DNA of 15,087 nucleotides from an uncultured Lachnospiraceae bacterium (GCA_910579085.1 CAJTRU010000078.1:1-15087); one strand, 5' to 3'; shown: positions 6,974 through 13,705, numbered from the stretch's first letter. The notes: generated by a model not told the origin, from the letters alone. Made by a program: numbers and translations.

Positions 6974-9649
6974 ATGAGAGAAGAAAAAAACTGGAGCAGT
7001 AAATTAAATTTTATTATGCTGCTGCCTGTACTTATGGCAGCAGTCTTTTTTCCTGCTATAAAAGCAGAAGCAGCAAGCGCAGGGAGCGACAAGTCAATAG
7101 GTGTTTATGCTGATTGCATTGGAGGTGAAAGTACAACAGGAGTAAGAGTATCTAAAAACGGCCAGACAATATTTTATGCACTTGATACATGGAAAAAGAC
7201 AGAAGAAGACAATTGGGTATATACAGGTAGCAATATAAACGGCAGTATACAGGAAGTTGAAAGTTCTTTAAATCCGCCAGTATATATAAAAGGCACATCA
7301 GGCACAAGATTTGGAATAAACATTGGAAAAACCAGGGAATACCTGCCAGAAAAAGGAAGCGTAGTTATTAAAAAATATGTCTATGGAAAATGTACATATA
7401 ATAAAGCTGAATTTACATACCAGGATACAGCAAGTAATCCTGTAGATATTTCTGAGTCATTATTAAAGCAGTTAGAAAGTGGTACATCCAGCCTGGATTT
7501 AGTTGCTACTAAGTATGGATATGATGGTGTTTCTTATATATATGATATATATGACGCTGCTGTAATAAGCAGGAACGGTGATATAGTGGCAGATATACCA
7601 GCAGACTGTACAGTACTAAGCGAAGGATATGCATATTATGGAATGGAAGAAGGATATCTTGTAAAAGAACTTCCACAGATAGAACATGACCCTGTACCTG
7701 GCTGTACTTTTAACTTTAAAGGCTGGTATACACGTCCTTCTGGCGGCAATGAAGTACATATAGGAGATGTAATAGAAAAGGGTATAACAATATACCCGCA
7801 ATGGGATATGGAAATTAATTCATATAATGTAAACTGTATAGATATACTTGGTGACAACCCTGACGGGAAAGTGCTTGGTACAACACAAGTAACAGCAGAT
7901 TATAATACTGTAATTAGTGGTGCTGTTTTAGGAAATGATGAAACGGCGGGTGTATATTATAAAGGTTTCTGTTATACAGGATGTACTTCTGAAACAGTGC
8001 AAAGTGACTGTAATGTGTACAGATATTTCAGGCCTGTTTCATATAATATAATTTTTAATGGAAACCTTGCTGTTACAGGTGAAACAACTCCATTATATGG
8101 ATGCCTGTATGGTGAAAAATATATACTGGCAAAAAACGGCTATATAAGGAATGGGATGGTTACACTAGACCTAAATGCAGAAGATGCAGCCTGTGCCACA
8201 AAAAATATAAATATTCCATATAATTTCAAAGGCTGGTCAGATACTGCCAGTGGAAGGGCAATATATGCAGACTGTGAAGAAGTAAGTAATCTTTGCAGTA
8301 CAGATGGTGAAAAAGAATTATATGCTATCTGGGAAGGTGGCAATATAGAAATAAGTGCAGTTCCTGTAAGGGAAGGATATAGTTTTAATGGCTGGTCAAG
8401 GGATAAGGATAGTACAACAGGAGACACCTGTTTTAATGTACCAGACGTAAATAACATTGTATTATATGCAATATGGAAACCATTAAAAGCAAAATACAGT
8501 GTTATATATTATATAGAAAATAATAAAGGTGGATATATTACAGACCAGAAAAAAGAATATAGTTCATATACAGGATATGAAGCTGACTGTAGCACAAGTT
8601 TATACTTAACAGAACATTATAGTGGCTATGTGCTGGATAAAGATAAAAGCGTGTACAAGGGAACAGTAAAATATGATGGAAGCCTTGTACTGGAATGTTA
8701 CTTAAAGAAGAAACAAGCAGATACTGGAAATACAGGAGAAGGAACAGAGGGCAAGCCAGACGTAAAACCAGAAGATAATATAAATACAGGTGGAAATGGC
8801 AGTGGCACAGTTACAACAGGTGGAAGTGTAGGAGGAAACGTAATAACAGGCGGAGGCATAACAGGGGGAAATAGCAGTACAGGAGATAGTGCAAATGGAA
8901 ATACAGGAAACACTGGGGGAGGTAATCCAGGAGGAAGTGTAAAACCAGGTGTAACAGGAGGCGGAAGCAGCGGAATTACAGGAGGGAGCAGTGGAAATGG
9001 AAGCGGGAGTGCAGGCGGAAATAGTACAGGAGGAAGTAATAGTGCAAGTACAGGCAGTGGTAAGGATAGTACCAGCACAAATACAAGTGGTGGAAGCATT
9101 AGCGAAGTTGTAGGCAGTGAAGGAAATTCTAATAATATAAATAGCAGTACAGCAGGAAATACAAGTGAAGATAAAACCAATAAAGGAAATGCAGGAAGCA
9201 AAGGAAATGCAGGAAGCAGGAAAAAAGCCATTTATCCAAAGGCAGGGAAAAAATATAAAAGAGCGGGCATTATATATAAAGTATTAAAAAGCAGCAAAAA
9301 GAAAAAAACAGTCCAGGTAATTAAAGCAAAAAAGGATATAATTAAGGCTAAAATTCCAGCTTTCATTAAAATAAAAGGATATAAATATAAAGTAGTATCT
9401 ATTGCCAGCAATGCTTTTGTAAAATGCAGTAAGCTAAAGAAAGCAGTTATCGGAAAGAATATAAAGAACATTGGCAAAAAAGCATTTTACAAAAACAAGG
9501 GGCTTGGCAATATTAAAATAAAAAGCAAAAAGCTTAAAAAAATTGGCAGCAGTGCATTTAAAAGCATAAAACCAGGATGTACAGTTAAAATAGCAGGAAA
9601 CAGGAAATATGCCAGAAAAGTATTTTTAATGGTTAGTGCAAAGGATTAA
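6974..9649 (+). CDS. Large secreted surface protein with InlB-type repeats and BspA-like C-terminus
   Basis: An 891-residue protein. Residues 1-35 form a signal peptide (hydrophobic core IMLLPVLMAAVFFPAI, likely cleavage after KAEA or nearby). Three Listeria/Bacteroides (Flg_new/InlB B-type) repeats are marked by FKGWYTRPSGG (from about 247), FKGWSDTASGRA (from about 417) and FNGWSRDKDSTTG (from about 470), each ending in PQW or AIW. A Gly/Ser/Thr/Asn-rich linker fills about residues 580-750. The Lys-rich C-terminus holds BspA-like leucine-rich repeats (IASNAF, IGKKAF, IGSSAF). No LPXTG or SLH motif was seen, so attachment may be through the basic tail; this is inference. Adhesion or carbohydrate contact is plausible by family but not shown. 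The ATG follows AAAGGA, and the gene has its own promoter. Its TAA stop interlocks with the stop of the convergent deaminase gene. Confidence 0.88.
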   Translation: MREEKNWSSKLNFIMLLPVLMAAVFFPAIKAEAASAGSDKSIGVYADCIGGESTTGVRVSKNGQTIFYALDTWKKTEEDNWVYTGSNINGSIQEVESSLNPPVYIKGTSGTRFGINIGKTREYLPEKGSVVIKKYVYGKCTYNKAEFTYQDTASNPVDISESLLKQLESGTSSLDLVATKYGYDGVSYIYDIYDAAVISRNGDIVADIPADCTVLSEGYAYYGMEEGYLVKELPQIEHDPVPGCTFNFKGWYTRPSGGNEVHIGDVIEKGITIYPQWDMEINSYNVNCIDILGDNPDGKVLGTTQVTADYNTVISGAVLGNDETAGVYYKGFCYTGCTSETVQSDCNVYRYFRPVSYNIIFNGNLAVTGETTPLYGCLYGEKYILAKNGYIRNGMVTLDLNAEDAACATKNINIPYNFKGWSDTASGRAIYADCEEVSNLCSTDGEKELYAIWEGGNIEISAVPVREGYSFNGWSRDKDSTTGDTCFNVPDVNNIVLYAIWKPLKAKYSVIYYIENNKGGYITDQKKEYSSYTGYEADCSTSLYLTEHYSGYVLDKDKSVYKGTVKYDGSLVLECYLKKKQADTGNTGEGTEGKPDVKPEDNINTGGNGSGTVTTGGSVGGNVITGGGITGGNSSTGDSANGNTGNTGGGNPGGSVKPGVTGGGSSGITGGSSGNGSGSAGGNSTGGSNSASTGSGKDSTSTNTSGGSISEVVGSEGNSNNINSSTAGNTSEDKTNKGNAGSKGNAGSRKKAIYPKAGKKYKRAGIIYKVLKSSKKKKTVQVIKAKKDIIKAKIPAFIKIKGYKYKVVSIASNAFVKCSKLKKAVIGKNIKNIGKKAFYKNKGLGNIKIKSKKLKKIGSSAFKSIKPGCTVKIAGNRKYARKVFLMVSAKD
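9182..9217 (+). repeat. 18-bp tandem repeat, two copies, in the surface-protein linker
   Basis: The unit AAAGGAAATGCAGGAAGC occurs twice in perfect tandem and encodes KGNAGS twice at the end of the Gly/Ser linker. In-frame length variation would not break the gene. Confidence 0.8.
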
Positions 9650-10128
9650 AGCTTTAAAACAATATCCTTATTTATATTTTCATATTGCCTGAATGAAACA
9701 CCAGCAGATCGCATCATACGCTTAGCGGCTATTACTGATGGAGTATCAGAATATTTATCTGAAAGATATATTACTTCATGTATGCCTGACTGGATAAGTG
9801 CTTTTGTACATTCATTACATGGAAAGAGTGTAGTATATATTTTGGCATTGCGCATGTTAGTGCCTGTGTAATTAAGAAGTGCATTTAATTCAGCATGGCA
9901 GACATAAAGGTATTTGCAGTCCAGAGGGTCTTGTGAAGTACGCTCCCAGGGGTATTCATCATCAGAACAGCCAACAGGCATACCATTATATCCAAGCGAA
10001 AGGATTTTATTATCTTCACTGACAATACATGCACCTACACTTGTGTTTGGGTCTTTACTGCGCATAGCAGAAAGCATGGCAATTCCCATAAAATATTCAT
10101 CCCATTTTAAATAACCAGTTCTTTTCAT
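9646..10128 (-). CDS. comEB: dCMP deaminase (ComEB-type)
   Basis: A 160-residue cytidine/deoxycytidylate deaminase-family enzyme. It converts dCMP to dUMP, feeding dTMP synthesis in the cytoplasm. The zinc site is complete: CHAELNA supplies the His ligand and catalytic Glu, and PCNECTKAL supplies the two Cys ligands. The N-terminus WDEYFMGIAMLSAMRSKDP and the GYNGMPVGCSDDEYPW segment are typical of the family. The ATG follows GAGGT by about 6 bases. It faces the surface-protein gene, and the two stop codons share the bases TTAA (9646-9649). Its leader contains a long inverted repeat (10154-10222). A decayed partial copy lies at 12512-12732 in the same orientation. The gene symbol reflects family, not a proven competence role. 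Confidence 0.93.
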   Translation of the reverse strand: MKRTGYLKWDEYFMGIAMLSAMRSKDPNTSVGACIVSEDNKILSLGYNGMPVGCSDDEYPWERTSQDPLDCKYLYVCHAELNALLNYTGTNMRNAKIYTTLFPCNECTKALIQSGIHEVIYLSDKYSDTPSVIAAKRMMRSAGVSFRQYENINKDIVLKL

Positions 10129-10153
10129 AAGTTACCTCATTTCTTTAATAGTT

Positions 10154-10222
10154 CTGTCCAGGCATAAATTTATGAAATATAAGATTTCCATAAAAAAGAA
10201 CATTTTATAATTGCCAGGACAG
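10154..10222 (-). promoter_or_regulatory. Inverted repeat in the dCMP deaminase leader
   Basis: On the minus strand CTGTCCTGGCA (10222-10212) pairs with TGCCTGGACAG (10164-10154), ten pairs with one central U-U mismatch. Inside lies a second imperfect hairpin (TTATGGAAAT against ATTTCATAA). It ends 26 bases before the start codon. It could be an RNA regulatory structure or an attenuator; no T-run follows it. Function is inference. Confidence 0.4.
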
Positions 10223-10357
10223 CCAGAAACTCTTGTGTATATTTTGCAAAAAATGGTTTTAATATATGTCTTATTATTAAATACTGTAAAGACGTGGATT
10301 ATATATAGTAATTATATATTTTTATTAAAGAATTGTCTATAAAAAAGATGTTGATTA

Positions 10358-10393
10358 ATAATTTCCAGTTATCTTTTGCTGGGGACGTACGGA
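10358..10393 (-). repeat. Dispersed repeat copy 2
   Basis: Read on the minus strand this gives TCCGTACGTCCCC, then GATAACTGGAAATTAT, closely matching the + strand at 46-79. The resemblance of 10269-10362 to 12749-12835 ends close to this repeat. Confidence 0.5.
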
Positions 10394-10486
10394 AGCACAG
10401 TGGTGTCATTTTTATATTAATACCCATGCAGCAGTAATTAGTACACTATATAATAAGTGACTAGCAAAATCATTACCTGCCACCCC

Positions 10487-10508
10487 GTTTCCAGTTATTT
10501 TGTTTTTG
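10487..10508 (-). repeat. Dispersed repeat copy 3 (partial)
   Basis: GTTTCCAGTTATTTTG repeats the TTTCCAGTTAT core of copy 2 about 130 bases away in the same orientation. The GGGGACG end is not kept. Confidence 0.3.
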
Positions 10509-10559
10509 GTGGTGTGTGCATGGATACAGGGTTTCTGGTGTTCTGTCTGGATTTGTTAT

Positions 10560-11450
10560 TTACTGTATATAGATTTTGGAAGCAGTATTTTTTACACCAT
10601 TGATTTGCAGCCTGACATGAACTTTTCCATTCTTAAATTCATTTAAGGGATATTTTAAGGGTTTTGAAAGATTTGTAACATCAATAGATTTTGCTATATC
10701 TCCTTGTACCAGCCATAGGACAAGGGTTGCCCCGTCTGGTACTGTGCCACAGGAGATATCAGCATAAAGTATTTGGGTGTCTGGAGTTTCAACTGTCATA
10801 TTCTGTTCTTTGACAAATCCTTCACTAGCACTTTTAAAACCAAGCTTCCATACATTATCCATATAAGCGTTATAATCCATGCTAATTGTTCCTAAGTTCC
10901 ATACCCTGTCATTAGAGGCAACATTTGTGTTGATGCCATTTTTGGTAGCTGCATTAAAAATAAAACCTGTTAAACATGCTATCATAAGCACCATGCTTAT
11001 AATACCTGCAACAATAAATTTTAAATGATGTGTTCCTTGCTTTACCATAATATTATTATCCTCCTTTTCAATATGTGTTCCACATTCTTCGCAATATTTG
11101 GCTTTTATTGAAACCCAGTGCTTACAGGCTGGGCATACCGTTTTTATTTCTGAACGGCGCAGAAAGTAAATTAGCAATCCAATAAAAGGTGTAGTTATAA
11201 AAACTACAACTGCCCATAGTACCGGGTCATCGCACCTTTTTTTACAATCCTGGTACACCCATGCTGCAAAAAAGGCAGAGGTGCATAATGTAAAAAGAAT
11301 AAGGCAAAGAAGCAGTATTGGAAACAGCATGGAAAGGCCGCTGAACCCGTCACTCTTCAGGAAATACAGACCAAACCTTAAAAAAATTAACAATAAGATA
11401 ACTGGGATGCCAATATAAAGCGGAAGTTTGTTCTTGTTTGCGTTATTCAT
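10560..11450 (-). CDS. Zinc-ribbon membrane protein, third gene of the ECF sigma operon
   Basis: A 296-residue protein. Hydrophobic helices lie at about residues 12-30, 42-64, 77-97 and 145-166. Residues about 44-99, with WVYQDCKKRCDDPVLWAVV and GLLIYFLRR, resemble the PLDc_N-type two-helix module. A zinc ribbon follows: CPAC (Cys106, Cys109) and CEEC (Cys120, Cys123). The last 130 residues form a soluble domain with no recognised fold, rich in beta-prone stretches and probably extracytoplasmic. The topology of the ribbon is unclear because positive charges flank both sides. The start overlaps the stop of the anti-sigma candidate gene by 4 bases (ATGA), with AGAGGTG upstream, so translation is probably coupled. 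By position it may be a sensor or effector of the sigma system; this is inference. Confidence 0.8.
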   Translation of the reverse strand: MNNANKNKLPLYIGIPVILLLIFLRFGLYFLKSDGFSGLSMLFPILLLCLILFTLCTSAFFAAWVYQDCKKRCDDPVLWAVVVFITTPFIGLLIYFLRRSEIKTVCPACKHWVSIKAKYCEECGTHIEKEDNNIMVKQGTHHLKFIVAGIISMVLMIACLTGFIFNAATKNGINTNVASNDRVWNLGTISMDYNAYMDNVWKLGFKSASEGFVKEQNMTVETPDTQILYADISCGTVPDGATLVLWLVQGDIAKSIDVTNLSKPLKYPLNEFKNGKVHVRLQINGVKNTASKIYIQ

Positions 11451-11824
11451 GCTAATACACCTCTTTTCTCAATACGGATTGTTATATCCTCTTTTATATT
11501 TGCCCTTTTTACACCCACTATGGTAAGCAGTATACCTGCTATACTGGCATAAAGGCAAATACCAGCAGCAAAGTAAGCTAAATAAACATTTTCAATCATT
11601 GTAAATGCCAAAACAGCCAGCAGGGAGAAAATCACCAAATTTAAGACCATTGGCAAAAACCAAAGTGACAAGGTGCGTGTAGCAGGCTGTTTTTGCAATA
11701 CAGCTTCCTGCTGGTACAGAGCCGCTTTGAGTTTATTATTCAGTTCCGAGTCTGGTGTATCAGTTATTTTTATAGAAGCCCGGATAATTTCTTCTGTTTT
11801 TGTATTAGAATTATTATATTTCAT
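11447..11824 (-). CDS. Putative anti-sigma factor, two-helix membrane protein
   Basis: A 125-residue protein with a hydrophilic N-terminal half (residues 1-50, helical, with LNNKLKAALYQQEAVLQ) followed by two membrane helices (about 52-75 and 82-105) and a short basic tail. A cytoplasmic N-terminal domain before membrane helices, encoded directly after an ECF sigma gene, suggests an anti-sigma factor. No zinc-binding HxxxCxxC motif of the classical anti-sigma type is present, so this rests on context. I chose the ATG at 11824, which has GGAGG 9 bases upstream, over a TTG two codons earlier. The start overlaps by 11 bases the end of the sigma reading frame as restored by a -1 shift. The stop overlaps the next gene by 4 bases. 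Confidence 0.7.
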   Translation of the reverse strand: MKYNNSNTKTEEIIRASIKITDTPDSELNNKLKAALYQQEAVLQKQPATRTLSLWFLPMVLNLVIFSLLAVLAFTMIENVYLAYFAAGICLYASIAGILLTIVGVKRANIKEDITIRIEKRGVLA

Positions 11825-12337
11825 AACCAATATCCTCCAATCTCTTTTTTATTAGGTTTCTTCCCTTAAATAGCCGGCTTTTCACAGTACCAGCCGGTTT
11901 TTTATAATAGCTGCTATCTGCTCTATGGAACAGTCAGAAAGGTAAAATAATATCAGCGGAACCTGGAATTTTTCAGGCAGGGTTTGAATAATTTGACGGA
12001 CTTCTGCAACCAGTTCTTTTTGAAAATAGCTTTCTTCAATATTTTCTTCAGAATGTAGTACCGTTTTCATTTCGTCATCAAGATTGCTGCAAGGAGCAAT
12101 CATATTACGCCGTGCCTGTTTTCTCTTGTCGCTTTTCCAAATATTATGTGTTAAAGAGAAAAACAATGCTTTTGGGTTTTTCTTCCAGTCAAGTGTCCAT
12201 TCTGTTTCTAACGCCTTTAGGAAAGTTTGCTGGTATAAGTCCTCGGCATCCTCTTTGTCCATACAGAGCTTTAGGCAAAATCTATATATATCTGTACCAA
12301 AATCATCAATACATTTTTCCACTTCTCTTGCGTCCAC
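11814..12337 (-). CDS. ECF-type RNA polymerase sigma factor with an internal -1 frameshift
   Basis: The zero-frame ORF (12337-11882) gives 151 residues. Region 2 is visible as DIYRFCLKLCMDKEDAEDLYQQ (residues about 16-37), and the first half of region 4 as LPEKFQVPLILFYLSDCSIE. The ORF ends IIKNRLVL, before the recognition helix. In the -1 frame, from 11897 to the TAA at 11816-11814, the missing part is intact: PAGTVKSRLFKGRNLIKKRL and a short tail. A -1 shift at A AAA AAC (11903-11897) yields 174 residues, the normal ECF length. The start is GTG, preceded by an unusual run of eight G residues. An ECF-type promoter lies 33 bases upstream. The product would redirect RNA polymerase to an unknown regulon. 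Whether the shift is programmed, a recent mutation or a sequencing error cannot be told here. Confidence 0.85.
11874..11903 (-). other. Slippery heptamer and downstream hairpin in the sigma gene
   Basis: A AAA AAC (11903-11897) lies in the correct zero-frame phase (xxA AAA AAC) for -1 slippage. CCGGCT (11897-11892) pairs with AGCCGG (11879-11874) across a 12-base loop that contains the zero-frame TGA stop (11884-11882). The stem begins at the heptamer itself, closer than the usual 5-9 base spacer. No internal Shine-Dalgarno was seen upstream. Confidence 0.55.
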
Positions 12338-12344
12338 TATTTCA

Positions 12345-12352
12345 CCCCCCCC
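12345..12352 (-). repeat. Run of eight G residues at the sigma ribosome binding site
   Basis: The minus strand reads ATGGGGGGGGTGAAATAGTGG, so G8 stands where the Shine-Dalgarno of the GTG start (12337) should be. With nine G residues the upstream ATG (12354) would come into frame with sigma; with eight it meets a TAG after five codons. Length variation of such runs can cause phase variation, but none is shown here. Confidence 0.5.
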
Positions 12353-12369
12353 ATTGCCTGTTCACTCTA

Positions 12370-12397
12370 TATTCGCCATGATTTTGTATGTGGTTCA
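12370..12397 (-). promoter_or_regulatory. ECF-type promoter before the sigma operon
   Basis: TGAACC (12397-12392) and CGAATA (12375-12370) are separated by 16 bases. This fits the general ECF pattern of an AAC-containing -35 and a CG-containing -10 (for example TGAAAC-N16-CGTA for Bacillus sigma-W). It lies 33 bases upstream of the sigma start, consistent with autoregulation. Confidence 0.65.
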
Positions 12398-12479
12398 TTT
12401 TTTTCAAGAAAAATTTTAAAAAATACCATAAGAAGGAATAAGATATCCATGTTTACATTAATAAAATTAAAGTTTCTTT

Positions 12480-12521
12480 TATATATTACCCTGCTGTTGC
12501 ATGGAAACAGGGTAATATATA
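12480..12521. repeat. 14-bp perfect palindrome next to the deaminase pseudogene
   Basis: TATATATTACCCTG (12480-12493) and CAGGGTAATATATA (12508-12521) form a perfect stem with a 14-base loop. TTTTT follows only on the + strand, where no gene precedes it. Similarity to the dCMP deaminase gene begins inside the right arm, so the palindrome marks the breakpoint of that copy. Confidence 0.6.
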
Positions 12522-12732
12522 TTTTTGCATTGCGCATATTAATACCTGTGTAATTAAGAAAGCATTTAATTCAGCGTGGAATACATAGAGGCATTGCAAG
12601 TCCAGGGATTTTCAGAAGCATGTTCCCAGGGGTATTCATCATCAGAGCAGACAACAGGCATACTGTTATATCCAAGCGAAAGGATTTTATTATATTCACT
12701 GGTTATACATGCGCCTTTACTTGTATATGGAT
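12512..12732 (-). pseudogene. Decayed partial copy of the dCMP deaminase gene
   Basis: The sequence matches 9831-10049 of the intact deaminase gene closely along its length, for example the shared CCCAGGGGTATTCATCATCA and TATCCAAGCGAAAGGATTTT. It covers about residues 27-99 of the 160-residue enzyme. It keeps the HAELNA motif, with the Cys before it changed to Phe, but lacks the start and the PCNEC zinc ligands. At least two single-base deletions break the frame, near 12559 and near 12606. Upstream similarity resumes at 12749-12835. The copy lies on the same strand as the intact gene, with the sigma operon between them. Confidence 0.85.
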
Positions 12733-12748
12733 AGTAATATTACATTTT

Positions 12749-12835
12749 TGTTATTATAAATGGGTTAAAATGTATGATTATTTATTATATATTCTTGTTA
12801 ATGGATTATCTATAAGAAAGAAGAGGAATTATAAA
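12749..12835 (-). repeat. Copy of the upstream region of the dCMP deaminase gene
   Basis: This stretch resembles 10269-10362 with small gaps, for example TTATTATATATTCTTGTTAA against TAATTATATATTTTTATTAA, followed by TTATCTATAAGAAAGA against TTGTCTATAAAAAAGA. Relative to the intact locus about 219 bases (10050-10268), including the start codon, are missing between this and the pseudogene. Confidence 0.6.
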
Positions 12836-12936
12836 AAATAATGCATATAAATTATAAAAAATTGTTTTTGGCAGATTGTATTATTACCAGATAAATCTAT
12901 AGCAACTATTAGTTGCTGGTCTTTCCTAAATATTCA
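12836..12936. other. AT-rich gap with one small hairpin
   Basis: AGCAACT (12901-12907) and AGTTGCT (12911-12917) form a 7-bp hairpin with a 3-base loop and no T-run. Nothing else was recognised here. Confidence 0.45.
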
Positions 12937-12945
12937 TGATATAAT
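12937..12945 (+). promoter_or_regulatory. Extended -10 promoter before the DUF6144-like gene
   Basis: TGATATAAT is an extended -10 (TGnTATAAT) without a good -35 at the right distance. It leaves a leader of about 155 bases in which AAGCAGTA (12955-12962) can pair with TACTGCTT (13070-13077); the pairing may be chance. Confidence 0.45.
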
Positions 12946-13108
12946 ATTTATAAAAAGCAGTAATTTTTATTGGAACAAAAAAGTAATAAGATTTTATTAG
13001 AAATGTAAAGTAAGCGGGGCGTAATTGCGGGATATATTATAAAAATTAAAATCATGGCAGAAGGATAGATACTGCTTATAAAGACTTCAAATCCGGGAGG
13101 TACACATT

Positions 13109-13672
13109 GTGGCTAAAAATGATAATGCACATTCTGTCCGGCTGGCAGAAAGTTTAGAAAGAAATGTGGGATATGATACTGCTAAGGAATTTTATGAAAA
13201 ATATCCCTTATCTAAAAGTGCAAATATTGAGAAAAAACATCAATGGGCAAAAACAATTTGCAATTATCTTGAGGAAAATTTTGATACAGATACTATAATA
13301 AGGATTAGAAAAGAATGTAGATGTAATGATGGTAAATCAATAGCAAGCAAACTTTTGAAATATTTGAATAAGGCAGAAAGTGTAAAAGAATTTGTATATT
13401 TATTTAACCAGAATGAAACATTTGCTTTTCTTGAATACATATCTGATAACAAAATTTTATTTTGCTATCCTGAATGTTATTGTGCATGTGTGAAAAGAGT
13501 ACCCCAGGAATTATCAAGAATATGGTGTTATTGTACATTAGGTAATGCAGAAGGGATTTTTAATAAAGTGTTTAAAAAAGATGTAAAGGTTACATTGCTT
13601 AAAAGTATAAAGACAGGGGCAGACAAGTGTGTGATTGAGGTCCAATGGACAAGTCCCAAAAACCAAGGATAA
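13109..13672 (+). CDS. Cysteine-rich conserved protein, DUF6144-like
   Basis: A 187-residue soluble protein without signal peptide or membrane helix. It contains YEKYPLSKSANIEKKHQWA (about residues 28-46), CRCNDGKS near residue 70, the Cys cluster CYPECYCACVKR (about residues 119-130), WCYCTLGNAEGIF, and a C-terminal strand ending KCVIEVQW. From memory it resembles the Lachnospiraceae family DUF6144, perhaps related to the ATC-hydrolase (L-2-amino-thiazoline-4-carboxylate hydrolase) group; this is unverified. The paired Cys residues suggest metal or thiol chemistry, by inference only. The start is GTG with GGGAGGT 7-8 bases upstream. The next gene begins 34 bases later and may be co-transcribed. 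Confidence 0.8.
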   Translation: MAKNDNAHSVRLAESLERNVGYDTAKEFYEKYPLSKSANIEKKHQWAKTICNYLEENFDTDTIIRIRKECRCNDGKSIASKLLKYLNKAESVKEFVYLFNQNETFAFLEYISDNKILFCYPECYCACVKRVPQELSRIWCYCTLGNAEGIFNKVFKKDVKVTLLKSIKTGADKCVIEVQWTSPKNQG

Positions 13673-13705
13673 AACAAAAATACATAAAAGGAGAAGCTGG
13701 TTAGA

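Larger units (their letters stand above)
10223..10559. other. Non-coding region with repeat copies, no gene seen
   Basis: This gap between the zinc-ribbon gene and the dCMP deaminase leader is AT-rich. It holds two same-orientation copies of the dispersed repeat (10358-10393 and 10487-10508). The stretch 10269-10362 resembles 12749-12835. I see no convincing terminator for the leftward sigma operon and no ORF of note. Confidence 0.5.

Noticed and set aside
8698..9231. Minus-strand Pro/Leu-rich ORF opposite the surface-protein linker
   Set aside because: It is the complement of the Gly/Ser/Thr-rich linker and is explained by that repeat composition.
10358..10508. CRISPR-like repeat pair (copies 2 and 3)
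   Set aside because: Only two imperfect copies about 130 bases apart, without regular spacers or cas genes.
12620..12841. Plus-strand ORF of 73 residues
   Set aside because: It runs antisense through the deaminase pseudogene and AT-rich sequence, without a convincing ribosome site.
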